A stretch of DNA of 9,886 nucleotides from Bacteroidota bacterium (GTDB taxonomy: Bacteria > Bacteroidota > Kryptoniia > Kryptoniales > JAKASW01): the NCBI GenBank assembly GCA_021785235.1, contig JAJYGB010000312.1:1-9886 (forward strand), read 5' to 3'. The first letter of the stretch is position 1. The number at the start of each line of letters is the position of its first letter. Positions 1-6,964 of the stretch are shown here, piece by piece. The position numbers were made by a program, and so were the translations under genes. Under the pieces are notes generated by a model. The model was not told the origin of the DNA and did not search any database. It was given only the letters and a program-made list of their open reading frames with translations.

Positions 1-666
1 TTGAAGAAAGGCGACTACCCCTACTGGAAAGAGAAATTTTACAGAGAAGCCCTCGCCTTCAAGCCTGAAATAGTCACGATCTGTCTCGGCACGAACGACA
101 GCAAGCCATGGAACTGGAAATACAAAGCAGACTTTTTCGACGATTACATGCAAATGATCAGGTCATTTAGAGAGGTCAATCCTAACGCGCAAATATTTGT
201 TTGCCTTCCGCCGCCGGTGTTCCACTCGAATTTTGGCATTACTGATTCCATAATACATTTGCAGGTAATTCCGATAATCAGAGCGGTGCAAATATCGTCG
301 AACAGCTCGTTGATTGATTTCTACGATAACATGACAAAGGACAGCGCCGATTTTTTTGACGGCATCCATCCGGACTCGATCGGCGATTCAATAATGGCTC
401 GCATAGTTTATGAGGCGTTGCAAAAGAGCCCGTCCGGCATAATCAGAAATTTCAGCGCGAGAAGGAACAACGTGACAAGCGCAGGCCTCGTGACATTGTA
501 TTGGCAGACCACAAGCGGATCCGGCGTGACTCTTGGCGGTCAAAAGGTCGGCGAATCGGATTCATTGATTGTGCATCCTGATAGGACTACCATTTACACG
601 CTGACAACCTCCGGAACGTTTTCAGACACAAGCCTGATAAAGGTGGAAGTGGCCGGCTCTCATTGA
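1..666 (+). CDS. SGNH/GDSL-type esterase, C-terminal part, with Ig-like tail (partial)
   Basis: The reading frame is open at the left edge, so this is the C-terminal 221 residues of a larger protein; the TTG at base 1 is probably not the start. The block III motif GTND lies at residues 30-33 and is followed by SKPWNW, a run I associate with bacterial GDSL esterases of the sialate/carbohydrate acetylesterase kind. The block V catalytic pair is in DGIHPD, with Asp120 and His123. The GDS block carrying the nucleophilic serine should lie just upstream of the window. From about residue 147 to the end there is a beta-rich module ending in a TTIYTLTTSG stretch, typical of small Ig-like domains on exported proteins. 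Such enzymes usually remove acyl groups from sugars or polysaccharides outside the cytoplasm. The sugar permease and kinase that follow suggest, by inference only, a carbohydrate substrate. Fold assignment is secure; substrate is not. Confidence 0.85.
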   Translation: MKKGDYPYWKEKFYREALAFKPEIVTICLGTNDSKPWNWKYKADFFDDYMQMIRSFREVNPNAQIFVCLPPPVFHSNFGITDSIIHLQVIPIIRAVQISSNSSLIDFYDNMTKDSADFFDGIHPDSIGDSIMARIVYEALQKSPSGIIRNFSARRNNVTSAGLVTLYWQTTSGSGVTLGGQKVGESDSLIVHPDRTTIYTLTTSGTFSDTSLIKVEVAGSH

Positions 667-669
667 TGC

Positions 670-700
670 TTGGCATCGAAGTTTCGCATGAACCTATAAT
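670..700 (+). promoter_or_regulatory. Candidate sigma70-like promoter for the permease-kinase pair
   Basis: A perfect TATAAT lies at 695-700 and a TTGGCA (5 of 6 matches to TTGACA) at 670-675. The spacer is 19 bases, longer than the preferred 17, so the -35 assignment is weaker than the -10. The boxes fall in the 61-base gap after the esterase stop and would give a leader of about 20 bases before the ATG at 728. The permease could also be co-transcribed from the esterase gene. Confidence 0.45.
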
Positions 701-727
701 CAAAAATAAAATTGAACGGAGTAAAAT

Positions 728-1900
728 ATGAAGAATAAGACGCTTCCCGTCTTTCTCGCATTCCTCGCAATGGGCTTTGGCGATGCCGTCGGACCATTTG
801 TTTCGCTTGCCAAGGGCGAGTTTCACCTCTCCAACACCGTCGCCTTCCTCACTGCGTTTATGGGTTTCATAATGTTCGGTATAATTTCCGTTCCGATGGG
901 CGTGTACCAGGCAAAGAAAGGAAGAAAGTTCATCCTACTTCTTGGATTGTCGGTAATGCTTCTTGGAATCATCATACCTAATTTTGGTTTGTCTTCGTTT
1001 GGCGTTCTCCTCGTGACGGTCCTTTTCCTGGGCGCTGGCGCGACGATCCTCCAGGTGGCTGGGAACCCGATAATGAGAGATGTCTCTCCAGAAGGGAAGT
1101 ATTCAAGGAACTTGTCGCTGGGACAGTTCGTGAAGGCGATAGGCTCACTCACAGGGCCGATCATTCCCACCATAGCGGTTTCTATCCCGGCGATCACCGC
1201 TTACTATGAGGGCGCGAGCTGGAAAGTCCTTTTTCCCATTTACTCGATACTCGTGATAATAACTATCTTGTTCGTCGCAACACTTAAAGTCGAGGAGAAG
1301 GCGGTGAACGAGAAGGCGCCTGTGACATTGAAATCATGTCTCGCCCTCCTGAAGAATGGTTACGTTGCCATGATGGTCGCGGCGATATTCCTGTATGTCG
1401 GATCGGAAGTCTGCATGAGCTCCGGCATACCTCTCTATCTCCACTCGAAGTTTGGTGTGAATGTTGAGAAAGTAGGATTGCTTGGAACCGGACTATTTTT
1501 CACATGTCTTATGATCGGCAGATTTCTCGGCGGCGTTATTCTCAACTGGATATCCCCGAGGAAATTCCTCATCAGCACGGTCGCGGTCTCGATACTGGCA
1601 ATACTCGGGCTGTTTACAGGGATCGCTGGAGTTGTTGTGGCTTGTGTGATCCTAACGGGTCTCGCTTTCGGAAACGTGTTCCCGTTGATATTCTCGATAA
1701 CGGTGGATGCCATGCCTGAAAAGTCCGATGAACTCTCCGGACTCATGGTGACGGCGATCGTCGGCGGAGCCTTCCTCCCGCCCTTGATGGGATTCATCGC
1801 GGACCAGACGAAGCTTGAGTTCGGCTTCTTTGTCCCGCTCGTGGCTTTCCTATATATAGCATGGACCTCAATCAAGAATTTGAAAACGTCTCAAGCATAA
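728..1900 (+). CDS. MFS sugar permease, FucP (FHS)-like
   Basis: This 390-residue protein is hydrophobic throughout, with about 12 predicted membrane segments, and fits a major facilitator proton-coupled sugar importer in the inner membrane. The FHS/fucose-permease branch is suggested by the GNP motif at residues 112-114 and the SRNLSLGQF stretch at 126-134, which resemble the NP and SRLNLAQ-type signatures of that branch around transmembrane segments 4-5. A charged loop (YQAKKGRK, near residues 58-65) matches the usual position between segments 2 and 3. The start is supported by GGAG at 718-721, six bases before the ATG. The stop is only ten bases ahead of the ROK kinase, so the two are very likely one operon, with imported sugar phosphorylated by the next gene. 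The substrate cannot be read from sequence; fucose itself is only one option, as related permeases carry glucose, galactose, N-acetylglucosamine or other sugars. Confidence 0.82.
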   Translation: MKNKTLPVFLAFLAMGFGDAVGPFVSLAKGEFHLSNTVAFLTAFMGFIMFGIISVPMGVYQAKKGRKFILLLGLSVMLLGIIIPNFGLSSFGVLLVTVLFLGAGATILQVAGNPIMRDVSPEGKYSRNLSLGQFVKAIGSLTGPIIPTIAVSIPAITAYYEGASWKVLFPIYSILVIITILFVATLKVEEKAVNEKAPVTLKSCLALLKNGYVAMMVAAIFLYVGSEVCMSSGIPLYLHSKFGVNVEKVGLLGTGLFFTCLMIGRFLGGVILNWISPRKFLISTVAVSILAILGLFTGIAGVVVACVILTGLAFGNVFPLIFSITVDAMPEKSDELSGLMVTAIVGGAFLPPLMGFIADQTKLEFGFFVPLVAFLYIAWTSIKNLKTSQA

Positions 1901-1910
1901 AGGTTTTGAA

Positions 1911-3014
1911 ATGAACTACGACAATGACAAACGAATAGTAATGACCCTCGACGCCGGGGGAACAAACTTTGTGTTTACGGCGATAAGTGGGAACAAACAA
2001 GTTACTGATGTGATCACGCTTCCTTCCAACGCGGACAATCTGGATCGATGCATGGCTACTATCGTGGATGGTTTCAATCGCGTGAAATCCGGATTGAAGG
2101 ACAAGCCCGTGGCGATCAGCTTTGCCTTTCCGGGTCCGGCGGACTATCCGAACGGAATAATTGGAGATCTTCCAAACCTTCCCGCGTTTCGAGGCGGCAT
2201 TGCTCTCGGGCCGATGCTCCAGGAGAAATTCGGCCTGCCAGTTTTCATCAATAATGACGGCGACTTGTATGCTTACGGCGAAGCGATCGCGGGCTTTCTC
2301 CCGTACGTGAATCAACTCCTCGAAAAGTCCGGAAGTCCCAAAAGGTACAATAACCTACTCGGTCTAACACTTGGCACCGGATTCGGAGGGGGAATCGTGC
2401 GCGACGGCACCCTTTTCGTCGGAGATAATTCGATCGCTGGAGAGGTCTGGCTCCTGAGGGATAAGCTGAATCCGGCGATGAATGTCGAAGAGCACGCGAG
2501 CATCAGGGGAGTAAGAAGAGGGTATGCCAAAGAGGCGAATGTCAAGTTCGAGGAGACCCCTGAGCCTAAAGACATTTATCAGATAGCTATCGGAGAAAAG
2601 AAAGGCAACAAACAAGCTGCCATATCGGCGTTCCGGTTGATGGCCGAGGCGACCGGCGACGCGATATCAAACGCGATCACTCTCATCGACGGACTGGTTG
2701 TGATTGGCGGAGGACTCGCGGGCGCTTCGTCTGTCTTCCTTCCGTATCTCGTCGACGAGATGAACAGCACTTTCACGAGCCCGAATGGCGAGAAATTCCA
2801 CCGACTCGCTGCGCACGTTTACAACCTTGAAAGCGAAGCGGACCGGGAGAAATTCGTACGCGGTTCGACGACAGAGTTGACGGTATACGGTTCGAATAAG
2901 AAAGTCAAGTATGACTCGGAGATGAGGATAGGCGTCGGCATTTCAAAGATCGGCACAAGCAAAGCCATTGCCATCGGCGCCTATGCGTTCGCATTGAATT
3001 CAATGGACAAATAA
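1911..3014 (+). CDS. ROK-family sugar kinase (atypical, no zinc motif)
   Basis: This 367-residue cytoplasmic protein has the ROK kinase layout. The phosphate-binding DAGGTN is at residues 14-19, the catalytic aspartate is Asp116 in INNDGD, the glycine-rich GTGFGGG is at 155-161, the substrate-contacting glutamate is probably Glu178 in AGEVW, and a second glycine-rich segment (VVIGGGLAG) begins near residue 263. ROK kinases phosphorylate glucose, fructose, N-acetylmannosamine or related sugars with ATP. At 367 residues it is longer than the usual 290-320. The family zinc motif (CxCGxxGCxE) is absent: the corresponding stretch reads EEHASIRGVRRGY, and the His of the usual GEIGH is replaced by Trp180. 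AAAGG at 1899-1903 sits seven bases before the ATG. No N-terminal helix-turn-helix is present, so it is a kinase rather than a ROK repressor. The permease 10 bases upstream probably supplies its substrate. Confidence 0.85.
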   Translation: MNYDNDKRIVMTLDAGGTNFVFTAISGNKQVTDVITLPSNADNLDRCMATIVDGFNRVKSGLKDKPVAISFAFPGPADYPNGIIGDLPNLPAFRGGIALGPMLQEKFGLPVFINNDGDLYAYGEAIAGFLPYVNQLLEKSGSPKRYNNLLGLTLGTGFGGGIVRDGTLFVGDNSIAGEVWLLRDKLNPAMNVEEHASIRGVRRGYAKEANVKFEETPEPKDIYQIAIGEKKGNKQAAISAFRLMAEATGDAISNAITLIDGLVVIGGGLAGASSVFLPYLVDEMNSTFTSPNGEKFHRLAAHVYNLESEADREKFVRGSTTELTVYGSNKKVKYDSEMRIGVGISKIGTSKAIAIGAYAFALNSMDK

Positions 3015-3050
3015 GAAACTCGGACGAAGCGAGCTTTTGCAATTACAAAG

Positions 3051-3098
3051 GCCGGGCGTGACTAATGTGCTGGCGCACTTCGTCGCCCCGGCATTTTT
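3051..3098 (+). terminator. Intrinsic terminator after the ROK kinase
   Basis: GCCGGGCG at 3051-3058 pairs with CGCCCCGGC at 3084-3092, with one unpaired C, and is followed by ATTTTTATTAT. Inside the loop, GTGC (3067-3070) and GCAC (3075-3078) can form a second small stem. The hairpin lies 36 bases after the kinase stop and separates the permease-kinase pair from the next gene. Confidence 0.75.
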
Positions 3099-3100
3099 AT

Positions 3101-3360
3101 TATCCTCCCTGTCGCATTCGTTTCGGTCATATAGTTCAATGTCACCGACAAGTTATATTTCATGCAGGAAAAGATTTGCCGAATGAAAAACCTTATTGTT
3201 TGGATCAACGCGCACACTGCCGAAGAAATACACGGTAATTGTTTCTTTATGCTGATGACGTGCAAAGCCAGGAATATGAGTGAGAGCTGACGCGCCAACA
3301 TCTTGATTTGCGCATCGAGCCTGACAAATTCCCGCATTTTATCAACAATGTTGTGAAGAA
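3101..3360 (+). other. Non-coding stretch before the methyltransferase gene; nothing recognised
   Basis: No convincing gene, RNA or promoter is seen. A 35-codon frame (ATG at 3183, TGA ending at 3290) has only a distant AGGA and no recognisable product. I looked for a SAM, SAH or cobalamin riboswitch pattern, as might be expected before a methionine-cycle gene, and found none by eye. The promoter for the following gene must lie here or upstream, but no good -35/-10 pair stands out. Confidence 0.5.
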
Positions 3361-4245
3361 TTGAAATCGCTTATTGAGGCGCTCAGAAGCCGCAGGGTAC
3401 TGGTTTCCGACGGTGCATGGGGAACCATGCTTCAGGAACGAGGGCTTCAGCACGGTGAATGTCCGGAATTGTGGAACGTCACGCGTCGCGGCGACGTATT
3501 CGCGGTGGCGAAAGGATACGTCGATGCGGGCGCGGACATTATTTTGACCAACAGTTTCGGCGCGTCGCCGATCAGGCTTGCCCACTTCGATCTGGAAGAC
3601 CGCGCCGCGGAGCTAAACAAAGCTGCAGCGGCAATTTCAAGAGAAGCGGCAGGTGACGACGTATTCGTTCTGGGTTCGGTAGGCCCGACGGGCGTTGTTC
3701 CCATGAAGGGACACGTGAAAGATGCGGATGTATTTAACGGCTTTCGGCTCCAGGCGACCGCTCTTAAGCAAGGCGGCGTCGACGCGATTCTTATCGAGAC
3801 TATGTCGGCAATCGATGAAGCTGAGATTGCCATTCGCGCGGCAAGAGACGCGACTGAGCTTGAGGTCATATGCACGTTCACTTTCGACAGGACAGCGACA
3901 GGTGATTACCGTACCATGACGGGGGTTTCGCCCGCCGAGATGGCGAAGGCTTTGAAGGGCGCCGGAGCTTCCATTATAGGCGCGAACTGCGGCAACGGTT
4001 TTGGCCAGATGATAGACGTCGTAAGGGATATTCGGAAAGTTGATTCGGCGACACCGCTTCTGGTCCAGGCCAACGCCGGCCTGCCGGTCGTCGAGAACGG
4101 CAAGCTTGTTTATAATGAGACTCCGGAGATGGTCGCTCTCAAAGCTCGCACGCTGATGGAGTGCGGCGCGAATATCATCGGTGGCTGTTGTGGGACGACA
4201 CCCTCTCACATCCGCGCGATCGTGAAGGAACTCAAGATGTCTTGA
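3361..4245 (+). CDS. Stand-alone homocysteine S-methyltransferase (MetH N-terminal type)
   Basis: This 294-residue protein is a single homocysteine-binding (beta/alpha)8 barrel. The N-terminal DGAWGTMLQ segment (residues 18-26) matches the DGAMGT motif of the family. The zinc ligands are all present: Cys210 in GANCGNGF and Cys276-Cys277 in GGCCGTTPSHI, the spacing found in MetH homocysteine modules. Zinc activates the homocysteine thiolate for methylation to methionine. The folate, cobalamin and reactivation domains of full MetH are absent, as is the fused methylenetetrahydrofolate reductase of YitJ-type proteins, so the methyl donor (S-methylmethionine, betaine, or a separate corrinoid protein) cannot be told. 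The start is TTG: an in-frame TGA at 3322-3324 blocks extension and no ATG lies between. The ribosome-binding site is weak (GAAGAA directly before the TTG). Immediate neighbours are transporters, so it appears to be transcribed alone. Confidence 0.85.
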   Translation: MKSLIEALRSRRVLVSDGAWGTMLQERGLQHGECPELWNVTRRGDVFAVAKGYVDAGADIILTNSFGASPIRLAHFDLEDRAAELNKAAAAISREAAGDDVFVLGSVGPTGVVPMKGHVKDADVFNGFRLQATALKQGGVDAILIETMSAIDEAEIAIRAARDATELEVICTFTFDRTATGDYRTMTGVSPAEMAKALKGAGASIIGANCGNGFGQMIDVVRDIRKVDSATPLLVQANAGLPVVENGKLVYNETPEMVALKARTLMECGANIIGGCCGTTPSHIRAIVKELKMS

Positions 4246-4387
4246 GACTCCGCCAGAGGTAATTGGGGAGGCTGTTTTCGCACTCTCGATCGTTTCAGTA
4301 GCCTTCATTTCGACTCGGGGTAGGAGTTGATGCGCGCTTCCAAGAGGATGCGATCGAGTGTTATCGAACGCTAACCGCATAATTCAT
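4246..4387 (+). other. Gap after the methyltransferase gene; no terminator or gene recognised
   Basis: No hairpin followed by a T-run is visible after the stop. CACTCTCGATCG (4281-4292) is partly complementary to CGATCGAGTG (4351-4360), but the arms are imperfect and nearly 60 bases apart, so no role is assigned. Confidence 0.4.
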
Positions 4388-4416
4388 TTGACATGCTGAG
4401 CTATTCTTTGTAATAT
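4388..4416 (+). promoter_or_regulatory. Candidate sigma70-like promoter for the hexuronate-type permease
   Basis: A perfect TTGACA at 4388-4393 is followed after exactly 17 bases by TAATAT at 4411-4416 (4 of 6 matches to TATAAT). TGTAAT at 4409-4414 is a 5 of 6 alternative at a 15-base spacing. Transcription would begin near 4422-4424, inside the inverted repeat that follows, giving a leader of about 240 bases. Confidence 0.55.
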
Positions 4417-4419
4417 GAA

Positions 4420-4447
4420 TTCGGTTCAAGAATTTCTCTGAACCGAA
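4420..4447 (+). promoter_or_regulatory. Operator-like perfect inverted repeat at the transcription start
   Basis: TTCGGTTCA (4420-4428) is the exact reverse complement of TGAACCGAA (4439-4447). Inside the 10-base gap, AGAA (4429-4432) and TTCT (4434-4437) also pair, leaving only one central base and one bulged C. The site begins four bases after the -10 box, a classic place for a repressor to block transcription. It could equally act as a 5' hairpin in the message. Which regulator binds is unknown; no regulator gene is in the window. Confidence 0.55.
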
Positions 4448-4626
4448 AGAACGGGCATCTACAAGACGAACAAGCTTCACGTCGTCAGGACTTAAACAGC
4501 GGGCTAAGTAAAAGGGCATGCATTTATCGTGGGAAAGCTTTGTAGTTATCCATTCCATCGATATCCGTATTCGGAATTTCAAAACCCCATTTACTTCTCC
4601 CTCAGCCGTCATTTCTCACATGCCGA

Positions 4627-4648
4627 GACGCGTTCGTACATTCGCGTC
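4627..4648 (+). promoter_or_regulatory. Leader hairpin next to the ribosome-binding site
   Basis: GACGCG (4627-4632) pairs perfectly with CGCGTC (4643-4648) across a 10-base loop. The stem ends six bases before the AGGAG of the permease gene, so it could affect ribosome access. Six GC-rich base pairs may also occur by chance. Confidence 0.3.
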
Positions 4649-4653
4649 AAATG

Positions 4654-4658
4654 AGGAG
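4654..4658 (+). promoter_or_regulatory. Ribosome-binding site that decides the permease start
   Basis: AGGAG lies four bases before the ATG at 4663. An earlier in-frame ATG at 4651 has no Shine-Dalgarno sequence before it and overlaps this site, so 4663 is the better start. Confidence 0.6.
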
Positions 4659-4662
4659 ACAC

Positions 4663-5964
4663 ATGGAAAACGGAATTCCGGAATTTGATGGAAACAACCC
4701 GGGGCTCGCTTCAGATGCGAGATCTGGCTATTATCGGTGGGTTGTCTGCGGCCTGCTGTTCCTTGCGACAACCATCAACTATATAGACAGGGCTGTGCTC
4801 GGTATACTCGCGCCGGTGTTGCAGAAGAGTATCGGTTGGAACCAGATCGAGTACGGTTACATCATCGCCGCCTTCACGGCTGCATATGCAATCGGACTCC
4901 TGTTCGTGGGGAGGTTCATCGATTGGGTGGGCACCAAGAAGGGATATTCGGTCTCGATGGTTGTGTGGAGCGTGTCTGCTGTGGCGCATGCTTTTGCGGG
5001 AACGGCCTTCGGTTTCGGCGTGGCGAGGTTTGCTCTCGGTCTCGGAGAGTCGGGAAATTTTCCTGCCGCGATCAAGGCGACCGCCGAATGGTTCCCCAAG
5101 AGAGAGAGGGCGCTGGCCACGGGTCTATTCAATTCCGGTCCCAATGTCGGCACAATCGTCGCCCTTGTGCTTGTACCGTGGATGACGCTGACATGGAGCT
5201 GGCGCGAAGCATTCATCTTCACTGGACTTCTCGGGTTCATATCGCTCGCGCTATGGCTGTGGTTCTTTGAGACGCCAGAAAAACAGAAAAGGGTCAGCAA
5301 GGCTGAGGTGGCGTACATTCATAGCGATCCGCCTGAGCCATCTGCCGAAAAGGTACCATGGCTGAAGTTGCTCAAACACAGAGAGTCATGGGCGTTCGTT
5401 ATCGGCAAGTTCCTCACCGATCCGATCTGGTGGTTCTATCTCTACTGGCTGCCGAGTTTTCTAAACCAGAGATACAACCTTGATCTTGCTCACCTCGGTT
5501 TCCCTCTTATAGTGATATACACGATGGTGACCGTTGGGAGCATCGGCGGCGGCTGGATGTCCGGCGCCTTCATAAAGAGAGGCTGGAGCATCAACAAGGG
5601 GAGGAAAGCGACGATGCTCCTCAGCGCCGTCCTGATAGTGCCGATCGTATTCGCCGCTTCAGTGTCTGAATGGTGGGCTGTCGTGTTGATCGGGTTGGCT
5701 GCCGCCTCTCACCAGAGCTGGTCGGCAAACCTTTTCACTACCGCCTCGGATATGTTTCCAAAGAGGGCGGTCGGCTCAATCGTCGGCCTTGGCGGAATGG
5801 CGGGGGCAATCGGCGGAGTATTGATTGCCGGCGTGGCCGGGTTTGTGCTCGAGTTAACGGGAAGCTACCTCCCGCTTTTCATTATTGCCGGGAGTGTCTA
5901 TCTGCTGGCTCTGCTAATCATTCATCTGCTCGTTCCGGAGATAAAAGAAGTTGAGATGGTCTGA
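4663..5964 (+). CDS. MFS permease, hexuronate transporter type (ACS family)
   Basis: This protein of 433 residues (from ATG 4663) is close to the usual length of ExuT proteins. Features of the anion:cation symporter branch are clear: NYIDR at 39-43 in the first membrane segment, the RFALGLGESGNFPAA run with GESGNFPAA at about 128-136, followed by WFPKRERALATGLFNSG. Hydrophobic segments fit 12 transmembrane helices, with a hydrophilic central loop (KRVSKAEVAYIHSDPPEPSAE) between the halves. Members import glucuronate, galacturonate or related sugar acids with protons across the inner membrane; some relatives carry galactonate or other organic anions, so the exact substrate is uncertain. A hydrophilic N-terminus of about 24 residues precedes the first helix. 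The gene seems to be its own transcription unit, with a promoter, operator-like palindrome and long leader ahead and a convergent gene after it. No uronate catabolic enzyme is in the window. Confidence 0.85.
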   Translation: MENGIPEFDGNNPGLASDARSGYYRWVVCGLLFLATTINYIDRAVLGILAPVLQKSIGWNQIEYGYIIAAFTAAYAIGLLFVGRFIDWVGTKKGYSVSMVVWSVSAVAHAFAGTAFGFGVARFALGLGESGNFPAAIKATAEWFPKRERALATGLFNSGPNVGTIVALVLVPWMTLTWSWREAFIFTGLLGFISLALWLWFFETPEKQKRVSKAEVAYIHSDPPEPSAEKVPWLKLLKHRESWAFVIGKFLTDPIWWFYLYWLPSFLNQRYNLDLAHLGFPLIVIYTMVTVGSIGGGWMSGAFIKRGWSINKGRKATMLLSAVLIVPIVFAASVSEWWAVVLIGLAAASHQSWSANLFTTASDMFPKRAVGSIVGLGGMAGAIGGVLIAGVAGFVLELTGSYLPLFIIAGSVYLLALLIIHLLVPEIKEVEMV

Positions 5965-5989
5965 ATCTATTTCATGATAAACCGGAGAG

Positions 5990-6024
5990 GGGCTTCCATA
6001 GGAGTTCATGCGAAGCCCATGAAC
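5990..6024. repeat. Two overlapping, mutually exclusive inverted repeats between convergent genes
   Basis: GGGCTTC (5990-5996) pairs with GAAGCCC (6012-6018), and GTTCATG (6004-6010) pairs with CATGAAC (6018-6024). The arms interleave and share base 6018, so the two stems cannot form together. They lie 25 bases after the permease stop and may be part of a two-way termination region for it and batE. Neither side has a proper T-run, so an intrinsic terminator call is not justified. Confidence 0.35.
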
Positions 6025-6151
6025 GGCTTTCAGGACTCGCGGACCGAACGATCCTACGGCTTCAAGACTTTCGTATGAATTTCTTCTGGAAGAATATTGC
6101 TTGAGTGAGAGGCCCTTCGCCCCGTGGCTTGGGGGTGAGGTATTCTAACTT

Positions 6152-6964
6152 TCATATGGTTGCAATGTCGCCCTTCTGTATCCATCCCTCTTTCCCGTCC
6201 TCGAGCTTTATGTCTATCCAATCACCGACGCTGTTCAGTTCTCTAACTTTCAGCCCTTCGTGGATTATGAACGCGTCGTTGCTCGTTTCGTCCGGTGAGA
6301 GTTTTACCGGCGCGCTTTGCGCGATCACGATGGCGCTTTTAACATTCATCTCCCTGTTCAGCTTCACGGCAAGAAGGGTAGACGTCACTATGAGAAGGAT
6401 TATGGAGACGAAACCCGTATAGACTGCGAATCTCTGGAGGCCTCCTCTTCTGGCGAAGAAATAGAGGCCGATGGAGAGAAGGAGAATTATGTAGAAGATA
6501 TAAACCGTAAGAGTCCATCCGGTGATCGAGAGGGCGGCGAGAATGCTTTCCCACCATTCGAAGAGGAAGAACTGCGGCAGCGCCTCAATCTTATCGATCG
6601 TCCTGGCGTTTGCGATCTTCAGGTTGTGGATCACGTCGCCATTGCCGGGCGAGAGCCGGAGCGCTTTCTCGTAATAGAGAATGGCCAGCCCGAGTTTTCC
6701 CTCGCGGTAGTAGGAATCGCCGAGGTTGTAATATAGCGACGTCCCTTCAAACCCAGCGCTGATCATTTCCTGATACGCGTCAACCGCCTTGTCGTATTGC
6801 TTGTCCTGGTAATATTTGTTTCCCTGTGCCATGACGTTTTTCGCTTCCGACTTAGACATTGCCTGGGAAGCGATCGACATGCCGGGAAGAACCAGCGACA
6901 CTGCGGCCGCGATTATAGCGATTGTCACGCAAGCGGGCAAACTCTTTAAGATCGTCTCACGCAT
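6152..6964 (-). CDS. batE: BatE-like protein: TPR, two membrane helices, SH3-like domain
   Basis: This 270-residue protein is the last gene of the bat operon. An N-terminal hydrophobic segment (about 11-33) looks like a signal sequence or anchor. Tetratricopeptide repeats span about 41-120, with the consensus-like YYNLGDSYYREGK at 78-90 and LAILYYEKALRLSP at 93-106. Two transmembrane helices follow (about 142-170 and 179-200), then a bacterial SH3-like domain (about 208-270) ending in GKEGWIQKGDIATI, typical of that fold. This order is the known BatE architecture. It is expected to sit in the inner membrane with BatA, BatB and BatD. The ATG overlaps the end of batD by eight bases, so translation is probably coupled; GGTGAAGAA precedes the start. 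In Bacteroides the bat genes were linked to aerotolerance, but a direct biochemical role is not established. Confidence 0.85.
   Translation of the reverse strand: MRETILKSLPACVTIAIIAAAVSLVLPGMSIASQAMSKSEAKNVMAQGNKYYQDKQYDKAVDAYQEMISAGFEGTSLYYNLGDSYYREGKLGLAILYYEKALRLSPGNGDVIHNLKIANARTIDKIEALPQFFLFEWWESILAALSITGWTLTVYIFYIILLLSIGLYFFARRGGLQRFAVYTGFVSIILLIVTSTLLAVKLNREMNVKSAIVIAQSAPVKLSPDETSNDAFIIHEGLKVRELNSVGDWIDIKLEDGKEGWIQKGDIATI

Noticed and set aside
3123..3148. TCGGT...ACCGA inverted repeat
   Set aside because: Only five base pairs across a 16-base gap; expected by chance.
3183..3290. A 35-codon frame on the plus strand in the gap before the methyltransferase gene
   Set aside because: The only Shine-Dalgarno-like AGGA is 13 bases from the ATG, and the peptide has no recognisable feature.
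4281..4360. CACTCTCGATCG and CGATCGAGTG as a distant inverted repeat
   Set aside because: Imperfect arms nearly 60 bases apart, no T-run and no nearby start; not called a terminator or operator.
3637..4380. 247-codon minus-strand frame opposite the methyltransferase gene
   Set aside because: It lies antisense to a gene with intact catalytic motifs, and its translation has no family features.
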